Origin: Spongospora subterranea f. sp. subterranea
Taxonomy: Eukaryota > Endomyxa: Phytomyxea > Phytomyxea > Plasmodiophorida
Direction: 5' to 3'
DNA length: 64,000 nt
NCBI GenBank assembly: GCA_049724395.1
Contig: JAUGWO010000064.1
Span: forward strand, 62,001-126,000
Shown here: piece by piece, positions 35,770-48,575 of the stretch
How positions within the stretch are numbered: the first letter of the stretch is position 1
Layout: every line of letters begins with the position of its first letter
The notes under the pieces: generated by a model
What the model saw: only the letters and a program-made list of their open reading frames with translations
What the model was told of the DNA's origin: nothing
Database searches by the model: none
Made by a program: the position numbers and the translations under genes

Positions 35770-35958
35770 TCGCCGCCTTGAACCAGGCTCTGACTACAGC
35801 GAGACGTTCGCCCCAACTGCTTGTCCAGCAAGCATGTTCATTATACTGGCACTTGCCGCTCAACACGGTCTGTTAACTCGTCAGATTGATTTTGTTGCAG
35901 CATACTTGAAGGGAATTATGGAGCATGAAGTCTATATGCGTCAACCGCCCATTTTCAT
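35770..35958 (+). mobile_element. Ty1/copia-like fossil fragment, reverse transcriptase N-terminal part
   Basis: The sequence encodes a recognisable copia reverse-transcriptase block (YSETFAPTA, LALAAQHGLLTRQIDFVAAY, EHEVYMRQPP). It is a short isolated fragment inserted within an array unit, with no long terminal repeats seen. A fossil. Confidence 0.75.
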
Positions 35959-36667
35959 GTTGAAATGCCGATTCGCGAAAATTCTGTGCCGTTGATAGGT
36001 CCGAGAAACGGCCGAAAGAATCCTGACCAGTGTGTGATCAAACTCATAGAACCGCTCATTTTCACGGTCACTGGTTGGCACAGGAACGTCTAAACCCGCC
36101 GACACTGATTCAATACAGGGTGTAGTTCAACCCATCCGAGTACATTTGGATAGACCAGCTCGAGGACCCTTATGGACCAAAAACAAACAACTCCAACTTT
36201 TTCATATTGATAAAACACCTTCGGTTCCCAGTTTTGTCCAAAATCAATATGATTTTGACGCTTTTAGAGCGTTTCGCGCTTTCTGTTTTCCTAGTCGTAG
36301 ATCTGCACGGCGAGCGGTCACCGATGCTTAGATTTACAACACCTTTATGATTGAGGGCGTTGAAATGGACGGTTCCTGAAACAGGCGGAAGCGGTGGCGG
36401 TAATGCGACAAAGTTTATCGGCGGTACACAGCAACGACACCAACGTTCTGTCACCAAACCGACAGGAGACGAAGAAGGGGGTCGACTTCCTACAAACGAG
36501 TTTGTTGAGTATTGGCAGCGCCAGTTCCGAAGTTGGCCTGGACACTTGTCGAAAACTTGCAAGAAGGCGATGTTGATTAAGTCGATTTGATGGAACCGAC
36601 TCAGTGGCTAAAACAAATCACATCATCAACTCGATATTCTGAACAACGCAGGAAACAGACATTGTTG

Positions 36668-36800
36668 CAAAAGGCATGTTGATGACATCCTGTTTGTTCA
36701 CAACGACAGCAATTTCTGCCAAGAAGCCATCGATCAGCAGTCTTCGAAGTTCGACATTACTGACCTTGATGGGGTGCCAACCAGTCAATTTCGTCGAATA
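36668..36800 (+). mobile_element. Ty1/copia-like fossil fragment, reverse transcriptase active-site part
   Basis: A VDDILFVHND block with the following residues matches the copia polymerase active-site region. The same fragment recurs in each unit (about 40110-40230, 43442-43570, 46789-46920). It is broken in all copies and was therefore part of the unit before amplification. Confidence 0.65.
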
Positions 36801-37599
36801 CAGTTTGGAATGGGGGAATCGCCAGGGATTTGTGCAAAGGGTTCAATTGAATGAGAAACACGAAAAGATTTGGACAAGTTGGACGAATGGTCTGAGGATT
36901 GTCGCCATTTCAAGTGCATAAACACCAGATTTCCATTCGGATTGACCAGTGAACAGAACCGAATGCGTCTACTGGGGTGAGTGGATTCGTTATGAACGAA
37001 TATCGGGTCTCCGTGGATCGACCCTCAGGAAAATGAGAGTTGGCGACATTGATTAACCGTGTACAGATCGTCATATCAGGGCCACAGAGATAGTCCAGAC
37101 CATTATTGAGCCAGGATCTAAACCTCACAGCCATCATAGCACTTTAACACCCAGTATCATCCACACCACCTTGTTTTCAAAGGATGCATTAAATTAGTTC
37201 GGACGATAACAATTTTCAAACAAATAGGTTGCTATGAAAAAACCGAGAACTTTCTTGCCCTTGATTTGATACTTCGGTATGTTTATGCCGGCAGAGAAGT
37301 TCTCGATATTTTCATGTCAAAGTTCGGAGGGCAAGCGAAGCAAGCTAAAATAAGAAAAAATGGGCTCTTCGTAATTTTTACGTTTAAGCAGAACTGTGTG
37401 GATCACCCTTTGTTGTCTTTTCAACGGGGGAGGGGAACTTCATTTACATGTATTCTCTTCTTCTTTTACAGTTGTCCCAAAACTCAGTACGTATTGCAGA
37501 TCCTGCTTCGTAAACGTCCAACACAACACTGTACACCGTACACCGTACAGTGGGCGTGGTGACTCAGCTCACTGACTGTAACATAGGTGGGCGGTGGGG

Positions 37600-38176
37600 A
37601 TGTGCGGCGCAGCCCCAACACACCCCGCTGCTGCAGTTGCACTGCCGGTTATCCATCCGAGATGGCGCTATCTCGGCTATGCTCCGACTGCCACGAGCTC
37701 GTCCGATACCCTGTTTGCTATTGAATTCGAAATCATGCCAAGTAAGGATGCAGTCCGAGCATTTGTTCTTTGTTTTGATCAGACGTATTCTAACAGGTTG
37801 ATGACGATGATGATCCATCTCATCTGACGGTGATAACCCGATGTTAACGAGGCATCAGCACCGAAAACTTCGAACAACAAGTTCCAGATTTGAAAACAAA
37901 CCGGCACCATCGATCCCTTAACTGACTGGATTCGTGAAACGGAAGCCGCAATTGACAAAGACCTGATCGAAATGGCCATGAAAAACGGAATGCGACTCCA
38001 GAGTAACAATGTTCCTGGTTTCCTCCTATATCGTCTTTTTGCAGCGAGGAAGGAAATGTCAAACTCAAGGACTTTACTGAGTTCCAAAGCCTGAGCGAAG
38101 CCGCATATCAGACGGTGATGAGGAAATACGTCGACAAGCTGTCGGATATGTTGGGTGGACGCTTATCTCCATCCCG
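37600..38176 (+). pseudogene. Dead MRPS5 5' copy in U2
   Basis: Homologous to MRPS5 from its putative start codon to the end of exon 3, in the opposite orientation to the parent. The central exon is rearranged and a one-base loss in the KNENATP region shifts the frame, so it cannot give the uS5m N-terminus. The rest of the gene is absent. Confidence 0.8.
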
Positions 38177-38473
38177 CGTACGTCAATCCACCATTTTACA
38201 TTCACTTCACGTTGGCCTTATTCCAATTCGGCAGGTCTGGTTTTCAGTGGGTGGCCTGGACATGTCAGAGACGAGGAATAGCTCCTCGGAGTGGGCCTCG
38301 TCATTACTGATTTCGATTTTATCGGCTGTTTTACGTGTGGAATGTGTTTGTCTAGGAATGGCCAAGCTTGTTGAAAACAAGGGCCTATGCCAATACAACT
38401 GAATAGCCAAATAACGACCAAATGCCGTGTCCCGCAATCCAAATAAATGACTCAGTATGTTCGATTTTCATCT

Positions 38474-39427
38474 CTATTCATTCATTAAATCTGAGCGTTT
38501 TCGCCAATGACGCGGATTTGGCATTCGATAGTCGATATGATGCACATATCTGCAGATGACGTTGAGACCTATAAACCGCTTATGACTCCCGGATCCGCCA
38601 CAGCACATCGGGCATCTGTCCATAGGTTGTCGATTTCGATAAATTTTCTTACGGTCAATCGCCAAACGAACCCATTGTTGGTTTCGTAATTGATAAATTC
38701 TGGGCGGTTATTGTGTGCGGTGATGTCCGAAAGCAGAATCGTACAATCTGATGCGCCGTCGTCGACAAAGAACTTGTTGAATTCGAATTCTTGTTCTAAA
38801 TCCATCATCTGCGATCTGTCATTGACGAGTCTGGGCACGGATTGTCGTCATTAAAGAACTCTCGTCTGCATTACCGACGGCAGTATGAGAGAAGAATCGC
38901 CCGGGAATCGGACGGATTTCGCCGTTGATGAATTTTTTGTAAAACCCGGCTACGAGAAAGGCAAATTCGATCGGGAAATATCCTCTTGCACTACCGATCG
39001 GATCCAGCAGCTCGAGCTGATTTCGTGATGTGCCGAGAAACATCAGCCCGGAAGAATGAAAACTGATCAATGTGCCTTCTTGCAGTCGCGTATCTACACT
39101 TGGACGAACGAACGCATACCACAGATCAAGGGCGGAGAAGAACTGCTTTAACAATGGATGGGCGCGCAAGTTCTTGTCGTCGGCTGGTACCGGACCTGGG
39201 CCGCCTTTTTCCAAAAGGCCCTGGTTAACCGCCGCCTTGAAAGATTCTACGTCAACGTCGACGGCGCTCGGGACTGTAGGAGACCATGATTTGACGTTGT
39301 CGAACGTCAGGACAAAGAGGTCGTTGGCCTCATTGCTCATGTTGAAATGCCGATTCTGAGAAACGGCCGAAAAAAAATCCTGACTTGTGTGTGTGCCGTT
39401 CACAGATAGGTCTAAGCCCATGAGCAA
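38474..39427 (-). pseudogene. Array protein, U2 copy
   Basis: Copy of the unidentified array protein. The N-terminal segment (38819-39427) is open, but its beginning differs from the other copies because of local duplications at 39350-39590. The C-terminal segment (38474-38838) is in another frame. Confidence 0.4.
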
Positions 39428-41019
39428 AGTCTGTTCCGTTTATAGGTCCCAGAAACGGCCGAAATAATCCTGACTTGTGTGTGATCAAACTCATTGAACC
39501 GCTGATTTTCACAGTCACTGGTTGGCACCGGGCACAGGAACGTCTAAACCCGCTGACTTGTGTGTGATCAAACTGATTCTGAATACAGGGTGTAGTTCAA
39601 CCCATCCGAGTACAATTGGATAGACCAGCTCGAGGACCCTTATGGACCAAAAACAAACAACTCCAACTTTTTCATATTGATAAAACACCTTCGGTTCCCA
39701 GTTTTGTCCAAAATCAATATGATTTTGACGCTTTTAGAGCGTTTCGCGCTTTCTGTTTTCCTAGTCGTAGATCTGCACGGCGAGCGGTCACCGATGCTTA
39801 GATTTACAACATTTAGCAACATCGCCTTTATGATTGAGGGCGTTGAAATGGACGGTTCCTGAAACAGGCGGAAGCGGTGGCGGTAATGCGACAAAAGTTT
39901 ATCGGCGGTACACAGCAACGACAACGTCCTGTCATCAAACCGACAGGAGACGAAGAAGGGGGTCGAGGTTTTACAAACTAGTTTGTTGAGTATTGGCAGC
40001 GCCAGTTCCGAAGTTGGCCTGGACACTTGTCGAAAACTTGCAAGAAGGCGATGTTGATTAAGTCGATTTGATGGAACCGACTCAGTGGCTAAAACAAATC
40101 ACATCATCAACTCGTCCTGTTTGTTCACAACGATAGCAATTTCTGTCAAGAAGCCATCGATCAGCAGTCTTCGAAGTTCGACATTACTGACGTTGATGGG
40201 GTGCCAACCAGTCAATTTCGTCGAATACAGTATTGAATGGGGGAATCGCCAGGGATTTGTGCAAAGGGTTCAATTGAATGAGAAACACGAAACGCTTTGG
40301 ACAAGTTGGAAAATGGTCTGAGGATTGTCGCCATTCCAAGTGCATAAGATTTTCCATTCGGATTGACCAGTGAACAGGACCGAATGCGTCTACTGGGGTG
40401 AGTGGATTCGTTGGGTCGGGTATGGGTCACGTGGATCGACCCTCAGGAAAAATGAGAGTTGGCGACATTGATTAACCGTGTACAGATCGTCATATCAGGG
40501 CCACAGAGATAGTCCAGACCATTATTGAGCCAGGATCTAAACCTCACAGCCATCATAGCACTTTAACACCCAGTATCATCCACACCACCTTGTTTTCAAA
40601 GGATGCATTAAATTAGTTCGGACGATAACAATTTTCAAACAAATAGGTTGCTATGAAAAAACCGAGAACTTTCTTGCCCTTGATTTGATACTTCGGTATG
40701 TTTATGCCGGCAGAGAAGTTCTCGATATTTTCATGTCAAAGTTCGGAGGGCAAGCGAAGCAAGCTAAAATAAGAAAAAATGGGCTCTTCGTAATTTTTAC
40801 GTTTAAGCAGAACTGTGTGGATCACCCTTTGTTGTCTTTTCAACGGGGGTTGGGGAACTTCATTTACATGTATTCTCTTCTTCTTTTACAGTTGTCCCAA
40901 AACTCAGTACGTATTGCAGATCCTGCTTCGTCGACGTCCAACACAACACTGTACACCGTACACCGTACAGTGGGCGTGGTGACTCAGCTCACTGACTGTA
41001 ACATAGGTGGGCGGTGGGG

Positions 41020-41589
41020 ATGTGCGGCGCAGCCCCAACACACCCCGCTGCTGCAGTTGCACTGCCGGTTATCCATCCGAGATGGCGCTATCTCGGCTAT
41101 GCTCCGACTGCCACGAGCTCGTCCGATACCCTGTTTTCTATCGAATTCGAAATCATGCCTAGTAAGGATGCAGTCCGAGCATTTGTTCTTTGTTTTGATC
41201 AGACGATTCTAACAGGTTGATGACGATGATGATCCCATCTCATCTATGGATCCATTCGACGAGGCTCTATGCACCGAACCAATCGATTGACAAGATCACG
41301 ATCTCAGCGTTAAACCGGCACATCTTCCCTTAACTGACTGGATTCGTGAAACGGAAGCCGCAATTGACAAAGACCTGATCGAAATGGCCATGAAAAACGG
41401 AATGCGACTCCAGAGTAACAATGTTCCTGGTTTCCTCCTATATCGTCTTTTTGCAGCGAGGAAGGAAATGTCAAACTCAAGGACTTTACTGAGTTCCAAA
41501 GCCTGAGCGAAGCCGCATATCAGACGGTGATGAGGAAATACGTCGACAAGCTGTCGGATATGTTGGGTGGACGCTTATCTCCATCCCGC
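41020..41589 (+). pseudogene. Dead MRPS5 5' copy in U3
   Basis: Same segment of MRPS5 as in U2, with a small deletion and premature stop in the exon after YDDDDP (near 41286) and the same one-base loss. Identical to the U4 copy. Confidence 0.8.
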
Positions 41590-41868
41590 GTACGTCAATC
41601 CACCATTTTACATTCACTTCACGTTGGCCTTATTCCATTCGGCAGGTCTGGTTTTCAGTGGGTGGCCTGGACATGTCAGAGACGAGGAATAGCTCCTCGG
41701 AGTGGGCCTCGTCATTACTGATTTCGGTTTTATCGGCTGTTTTACGTGTGTGGAATGTGTTTGTCTAGGAATGGCCAAGCTTGTTGAAAACAAGGGCCTA
41801 TAATACAACTGAATAACGACCAAAATTTAACAACCTAAATACGTGACCAGTATGTTCGATTTTCATCT

Positions 41869-42882
41869 CTATTCATTCATTAAATCTGAGCGTTTTCGCC
41901 AATGACGGGGATTTGGCATTCGATAGTCAATCTGATGCACATATCTGCAGATGACGTTGAGACCTATAAACCGCTTAGGACTCTCCGGATCCGCCACATC
42001 ACATCGGGCATTTGTCCATAGGTCGTCGATTTCGATGAATTTTCTTACGGTCAATCGCCAAACGAACCCATTGTTGGTTTCGTAATTGATAAATTCTGGG
42101 CGGTTATTGTGTGCGGTGACGTCCGAAAGCAGAACCGTACAATCTGATGCGCCGTCGTCGACATAAAACTTGTTGAATTCGAATTCTTGTTCTAAATCCA
42201 TCATCTGCGATCTGTTATCGACGAGTCTGGGCACGATTGTTGTCATCAAAGAACTCTCGTCTGCATTACCGACGGCAGTATCTGAGAAGAATCACCCGGG
42301 AATCGGACGGATTTCGCCGTTGATGAATTTTTTGTAAAACCCGGCTTTGAGAAAAGCAAATTCGATCGGGAAATATCCTCTTGCACTACCGATCGGATCC
42401 AGCAGCTCGAGCTGATTTCGTGATGTGCCGAGAAACATCAGCCCGGAAGAATGAAATCTGATCAATGTGCCTTCTTGCAGTCGCGTATCTACACTCGGCC
42501 GCACGAACGCATACCACAGATCAATGGCGGAGAAGAACTGCTTTAACAATGGATGGGCGCGCAAGTTCTTGTCGTCGGCTGGTACCGGACCTGGGCCGCC
42601 TTTTTCCAAAAGGCCCTGGTTAACCGCCGCCTTGAAAGATTCTACGTCAACGTCGACGGCGCTCGGGACTGTAGGAGACCATGATTTGACGTTGTCGAAC
42701 GTCAGGACAAAGAGGTCGTTGGCCTCATTGTTCATGTTGAAATGCCGATTCGCGAAAATTCTGTGCCGTTGATAGGTCCGAGAAACGGCCGAAAGAATCC
42801 TGACCAGTGTGTGATCAAACTCATAGAACCGCTCATTTTCACGGTCACTGGTTGGCACAGGAACGTCTAAACCCGCCGACAC
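41869..42882 (-). pseudogene. Array protein, U3 copy
   Basis: N-terminal frame 42292-42882 (196 residues) and C-terminal frame 41869-42249 (126 residues) are each open but interrupted between them. Identical in sequence to the U4 copy. Confidence 0.45.
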
Positions 42883-44366
42883 TGATTCAATACAGGGTGT
42901 AGTTCAACCCATCCGAGTACATTTGGATAGACCAGCTCGAGGACCCTTATGGACCAAAAACAAACAACTCCAACTTTTTCATATTGATAAAACACCTTCG
43001 GTTCCCAGTTTTGTCCAAAATCAATATGATTTTGACGCTTTTAGAGCGTTTCGCGCTTTCTGTTTTCCTAGTCGTAGATCTGCACGGCGAGCGGTCACCG
43101 ATGCTTAGATTTACAACACCTTTATGATTGAGGGCGTTGAAATGGACGGTTCCTGAAACAGGCGGAAGCGGTGGCGGTAATGCGACAAAGTTTATCGGCG
43201 GTACACAGCAACGACAACGTTCTGTCACCAAACCGACAGGAGACGAAGAAGGGGGTCGACTTCCTACAAACGAGTTTGTTGAGTATTGGCAGCGCCAGTT
43301 CCGAAGTTGGCCTGGACACTTGTCGAAAACTTGCAAGAAGGCGATGTTGATTAAGTCGATTTGATGGAACCGACTCAGTGGCTAAAACAAATCACATCAT
43401 CAACTCGATATTCTGAACAACGCAGGAAACAGACATTGTTGCAAAAGGCATGTTGATGACATCCTGTTTGTTCACAACGACAGCAATTTCTGCCAAGAAG
43501 CCATCGATCAGCAGTCTTCGAAGTTCGACATTACTGACCTTGATGGGGTGCCAACCAGTCAATTTCGTCGAATACAGTTTGGAATGGGGGAATCGCCAGG
43601 GATTTGTGCAAAGGGTTCAATTGAATGAGAAACACGAAAAGATTTGGACAAGTTGGACGAATGGTCTGAGGATTGTCGCCATTTCAAGTGCATAAGATTT
43701 TCCATTCGGATTGACCAGTGAACAGGACCGAATGCGTCTACTGGGGTGAGTGGATTCGTTGGATCGAATATGGGTCCCGTGGATCGACCCTCAGGAAAAT
43801 GAGAGTTGGCGACATTGATTAACCGTGTACAGATCGTCATATCAGGGCCACAGAGATAGTCCAGACCATTATTGAGCCAGGATCTAAACCTCACAGCCAT
43901 CATAGCACTTTAACACCCAGTATCATCCACACCACCTTGTTTTCAAAGGATGCATTAAATTAGTTCGGACGATAACAATTTTCAAACAAATAGGTTGCTA
44001 TGAAAAAACCGAGAACTTTCTTGCCCTTGATTTGATACTTCGGTATGTTTATGCCGGCAGAGAAGTTCTCGATATTTTCATGTCAAAGTTCGGAGGGCAA
44101 GCGAAGCAAGCTAAAATAAGAAAAAATGGGCTCTTCGTAATTTTTACGTTTAAGCAGAACTGTGTGGATCACCCTTTGTTGTCTTTTCAACGGGGGTTGG
44201 GGAACTTCATTTACATGTATTCTCTTCTTCTTTTACAGTTGTCCCAAAACTCAGTACGTATTGCAGATCCTGCTTCGTCGACGTCCAACACAACACTGTA
44301 CACCGTACACCGTACAGTGGGCGTGGTGACTCAGCTCACTGACTGTAACATAGGTGGGCGGTGGGG

Positions 44367-44936
44367 ATGTGCGGCGCAGCCCCAACACACCCCGCTGCTG
44401 CAGTTGCACTGCCGGTTATCCATCCGAGATGGCGCTATCTCGGCTATGCTCCGACTGCCACGAGCTCGTCCGATACCCTGTTTTCTATCGAATTCGAAAT
44501 CATGCCTAGTAAGGATGCAGTCCGAGCATTTGTTCTTTGTTTTGATCAGACGATTCTAACAGGTTGATGACGATGATGATCCCATCTCATCTATGGATCC
44601 ATTCGACGAGGCTCTATGCACCGAACCAATCGATTGACAAGATCACGATCTCAGCGTTAAACCGGCACATCTTCCCTTAACTGACTGGATTCGTGAAACG
44701 GAAGCCGCAATTGACAAAGACCTGATCGAAATGGCCATGAAAAACGGAATGCGACTCCAGAGTAACAATGTTCCTGGTTTCCTCCTATATCGTCTTTTTG
44801 CAGCGAGGAAGGAAATGTCAAACTCAAGGACTTTACTGAGTTCCAAAGCCTGAGCGAAGCCGCATATCAGACGGTGATGAGGAAATACGTCGACAAGCTG
44901 TCGGATATGTTGGGTGGACGCTTATCTCCATCCCGC
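44367..44936 (+). pseudogene. Dead MRPS5 5' copy in U4
   Basis: Identical to the U3 copy; carries the same deletion, stop and one-base loss. Confidence 0.8.
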
Positions 44937-45215
44937 GTACGTCAATCCACCATTTTACATTCACTTCACGTTGGCCTTATTCCATTCGGCAGGTCTGGTT
45001 TTCAGTGGGTGGCCTGGACATGTCAGAGACGAGGAATAGCTCCTCGGAGTGGGCCTCGTCATTACTGATTTCGGTTTTATCGGCTGTTTTACGTGTGTGG
45101 AATGTGTTTGTCTAGGAATGGCCAAGCTTGTTGAAAACAAGGGCCTATAATACAACTGAATAACGACCAAAATTTAACAACCTAAATACGTGACCAGTAT
45201 GTTCGATTTTCATCT

Positions 45216-46229
45216 CTATTCATTCATTAAATCTGAGCGTTTTCGCCAATGACGGGGATTTGGCATTCGATAGTCAATCTGATGCACATATCTGCAGATG
45301 ACGTTGAGACCTATAAACCGCTTAGGACTCTCCGGATCCGCCACATCACATCGGGCATTTGTCCATAGGTCGTCGATTTCGATGAATTTTCTTACGGTCA
45401 ATCGCCAAACGAACCCATTGTTGGTTTCGTAATTGATAAATTCTGGGCGGTTATTGTGTGCGGTGACGTCCGAAAGCAGAACCGTACAATCTGATGCGCC
45501 GTCGTCGACATAAAACTTGTTGAATTCGAATTCTTGTTCTAAATCCATCATCTGCGATCTGTTATCGACGAGTCTGGGCACGATTGTTGTCATCAAAGAA
45601 CTCTCGTCTGCATTACCGACGGCAGTATCTGAGAAGAATCACCCGGGAATCGGACGGATTTCGCCGTTGATGAATTTTTTGTAAAACCCGGCTTTGAGAA
45701 AAGCAAATTCGATCGGGAAATATCCTCTTGCACTACCGATCGGATCCAGCAGCTCGAGCTGATTTCGTGATGTGCCGAGAAACATCAGCCCGGAAGAATG
45801 AAATCTGATCAATGTGCCTTCTTGCAGTCGCGTATCTACACTCGGCCGCACGAACGCATACCACAGATCAATGGCGGAGAAGAACTGCTTTAACAATGGA
45901 TGGGCGCGCAAGTTCTTGTCGTCGGCTGGTACCGGACCTGGGCCGCCTTTTTCCAAAAGGCCCTGGTTAACCGCCGCCTTGAAAGATTCTACGTCAACGT
46001 CGACGGCGCTCGGGACTGTAGGAGACCATGATTTGACGTTGTCGAACGTCAGGACAAAGAGGTCGTTGGCCTCATTGTTCATGTTGAAATGCCGATTCGC
46101 GAAAATTCTGTGCCGTTGATAGGTCCGAGAAACGGCCGAAAGAATCCTGACCAGTGTGTGATCAAACTCATAGAACCGCTCATTTTCACGGTCACTGGTT
46201 GGCACAGGAACGTCTAAACCCGCCGACAC
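45216..46229 (-). pseudogene. Array protein, U4 copy
   Basis: Identical to the U3 copy: two open segments, 45639-46229 and 45216-45596, separated by an interruption. Confidence 0.45.
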
Positions 46230-47713
46230 TGATTCAATACAGGGTGTAGTTCAACCCATCCGAGTACATTTGGATAGACCAGCTCGAGGACCCTTATGGA
46301 CCAAAAACAAACAACTCCAACTTTTTCATATTGATAAAACACCTTCGGTTCCCAGTTTTGTCCAAAATCAATATGATTTTGACGCTTTTAGAGCGTTTCG
46401 CGCTTTCTGTTTTCCTAGTCGTAGATCTGCACGGCGAGCGGTCACCGATGCTTAGATTTACAACACCTTTATGATTGAGGGCGTTGAAATGGACGGTTCC
46501 TGAAACAGGCGGAAGCGGTGGCGGTAATGCGACAAAGTTTATCGGCGGTACACAGCAACGACAACGTTCTGTCACCAAACCGACAGGAGACGAAGAAGGG
46601 GGTCGACTTCCTACAAACGAGTTTGTTGAGTATTGGCAGCGCCAGTTCCGAAGTTGGCCTGGACACTTGTCGAAAACTTGCAAGAAGGCGATGTTGATTA
46701 AGTCGATTTGATGGAACCGACTCAGTGGCTAAAACAAATCACATCATCAACTCGATATTCTGAACAACGCAGGAAACAGACATTGTTGCAAAAGGCATGT
46801 TGATGACATCCTGTTTGTTCACAACGACAGCAATTTCTGCCAAGAAGCCATCGATCAGCAGTCTTCGAAGTTCGACATTACTGACCTTGATGGGGTGCCA
46901 ACCAGTCAATTTCGTCGAATACAGTTTGGAATGGGGGAATCGCCAGGGATTTGTGCAAAGGGTTCAATTGAATGAGAAACACGAAAAGATTTGGACAAGT
47001 TGGACGAATGGTCTGAGGATTGTCGCCATTTCAAGTGCATAAGATTTTCCATTCGGATTGACCAGTGAACAGGACCGAATGCGTCTACTGGGGTGAGTGG
47101 ATTCGTTGGATCGAATATGGGTCCCGTGGATCGACCCTCAGGAAAATGAGAGTTGGCGACATTGATTAACCGTGTACAGATCGTCATATCAGGGCCACAG
47201 AGATAGTCCAGACCATTATTGAGCCAGGATCTAAACCTCACAGCCATCATAGCACTTTAACACCCAGTATCATCCACACCACCTTGTTTTCAAAGGATGC
47301 ATTAAATTAGTTCGGACGATAACAATTTTCAAACAAATAGGTTGCTATGAAAAAACCGAGAACTTTCTTGCCCTTGATTTGATACTTCGGTATGTTTATG
47401 CCGGCAGAGAAGTTCTCGATATTTTCATGTCAAAGTTCGGAGGGCAAGCGAAGCAAGCTAAAATAAGAAAAAATGGGCTCTTCGTAATTTTTACGTTTAA
47501 GCAGAACTGTGTGGATCACCCTTTGTTGTCTTTTCAACGGGGGTTGGGGAACTTCATTTACATGTATTCTCTTCTTCTTTTACAGTTGTCCCAAAACTCA
47601 GTACGTATTGCAGATCCTGCTTCGTCGACGTCCAACACAACACTGTACACCGTACACCGTACAGTGGGCGTGGTGACTCAGCTCACTGACTGTAACATAG
47701 GTGGGCGGTGGGG

Positions 47714-48291
47714 ATGTGCGGCGCAGCCCCAACACACCCCGCTGCTGCAGTTGCACTGCCGGTTATCCATCCGAGATGGCGCTATCTCGGCTATGCTCCG
47801 ACTGCCACGAGCTCGTCCGATACCCTGTTTTCTATCGAATTCGAAATCATGCCTAGTAAGGATGCAGTCCGAGCATTTGTTCTTTGTTTTGATCAGACGA
47901 TTCTAACAGGTTGATGACGATGATGATCCCATCTCATCTATGGATCCATTCGACGAGGCTCTATGCACCGAACCAATCGATCCTGATCAGTGACAAGATC
48001 ACGATCTCAGCGTTAAACCGGCAGATCCTTCTTAACTGACTGGATTCGTGAAACGGAAGCCGCAATTGACAAAGACCTGATCGAAATGGCCATGAAAAAC
48101 GGAATGCGACTCCAGAGTAACCGTGTTCCTGGTTTCCTCCTATATCGTCTTTTTGCAGCGAGGAAGGAAATGTCGAACTCAAGGACTTTACTGAGTTCCA
48201 AAGCCTGAGCGAAGCCGCATATCAGACGGTGATGAGGAAATACGTCGACAAGCTGTCGGATATGTTGGGTGGACGCTTATCTCCATTCCTC
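47714..48291 (+). pseudogene. Dead MRPS5 5' copy in U5
   Basis: As in U3/U4 up to about 47980; beyond that it retains the longer PIDPDQ segment of the parent but still carries an early stop and the one-base loss. Confidence 0.8.
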
Positions 48292-48575
48292 GTACGTCAA
48301 TCCACCATTTTACATTCGCTTCACGTTGGCCTTATTCTATTCGGCAGGTCTGGTTTTCAGTGGGTGGCCTGGACATGTCAGGGACGAGGAATAGCTCCTC
48401 GGAGTGGGCCTCGTCATTACTGATTTCGGTTCAATTTTATCGGCTGTTTTACGTGTGGAATGTGTTTGTCTAGGAATGGCCAAGCTTGTTGAAAACAAGG
48501 GCCTATAATACAACTGAATAACGACCAAAATTTAACAACCTAAATACGTGACCAGTATGTTCGATTTTCATATCT

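Larger units (their letters stand above)
32719..36120 (+). repeat. Array unit U1 (mosaic)
   Basis: The first kilobase (to about 33770) is a normal unit. From about 33770 to 35960 short unit segments (for example 34490-34680, 34930-35010, 35140-35260, 35640-35740) alternate with non-unit sequence, part of which is copia-like. The normal unit resumes at TTCATGTTGAAATGCCG near 35955. Confidence 0.65.
36121..39590 (+). repeat. Array unit U2 (3,470 bp)
   Basis: A complete unit. Its first kilobase is almost identical to U4/U5, while its right part is more diverged and carries an extra internal duplication near 39350-39590 (repeated pieces around GAAACGGCCGAAA and TTGTGTGTGATCAAACT). Contents in order: unidentified segment, copia-like tail, dead MRPS5 5' copy, opposite-strand array protein. 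Confidence 0.8.
39591..42897 (+). repeat. Array unit U3 (3,307 bp)
   Basis: Complete unit. From about 40450 onward it appears identical to U4 at a fixed offset of 3,347 bp; before that it differs by a short deletion around the copia-like block and small changes. Confidence 0.85.
42898..46244 (+). repeat. Array unit U4 (3,347 bp)
   Basis: Reference unit. Identity with its neighbours at an exact 3,347-bp offset extends over roughly 40450-47980, based on spot comparison of many stretches and of all long frames. Confidence 0.9.

Noticed and set aside
42467-42772. Plus-strand 101-residue frames repeated in each unit
   Set aside because: They are antisense shadows of the array protein and rich in residues produced by its reverse complement.
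46294-46683. 129-residue minus-strand frame in each unit (similar at 42947-43336 and 36170-36562)
   Set aside because: Open on both strands, low-complexity proline/serine stretch and no conserved start or splice context. I could not support either strand as coding.
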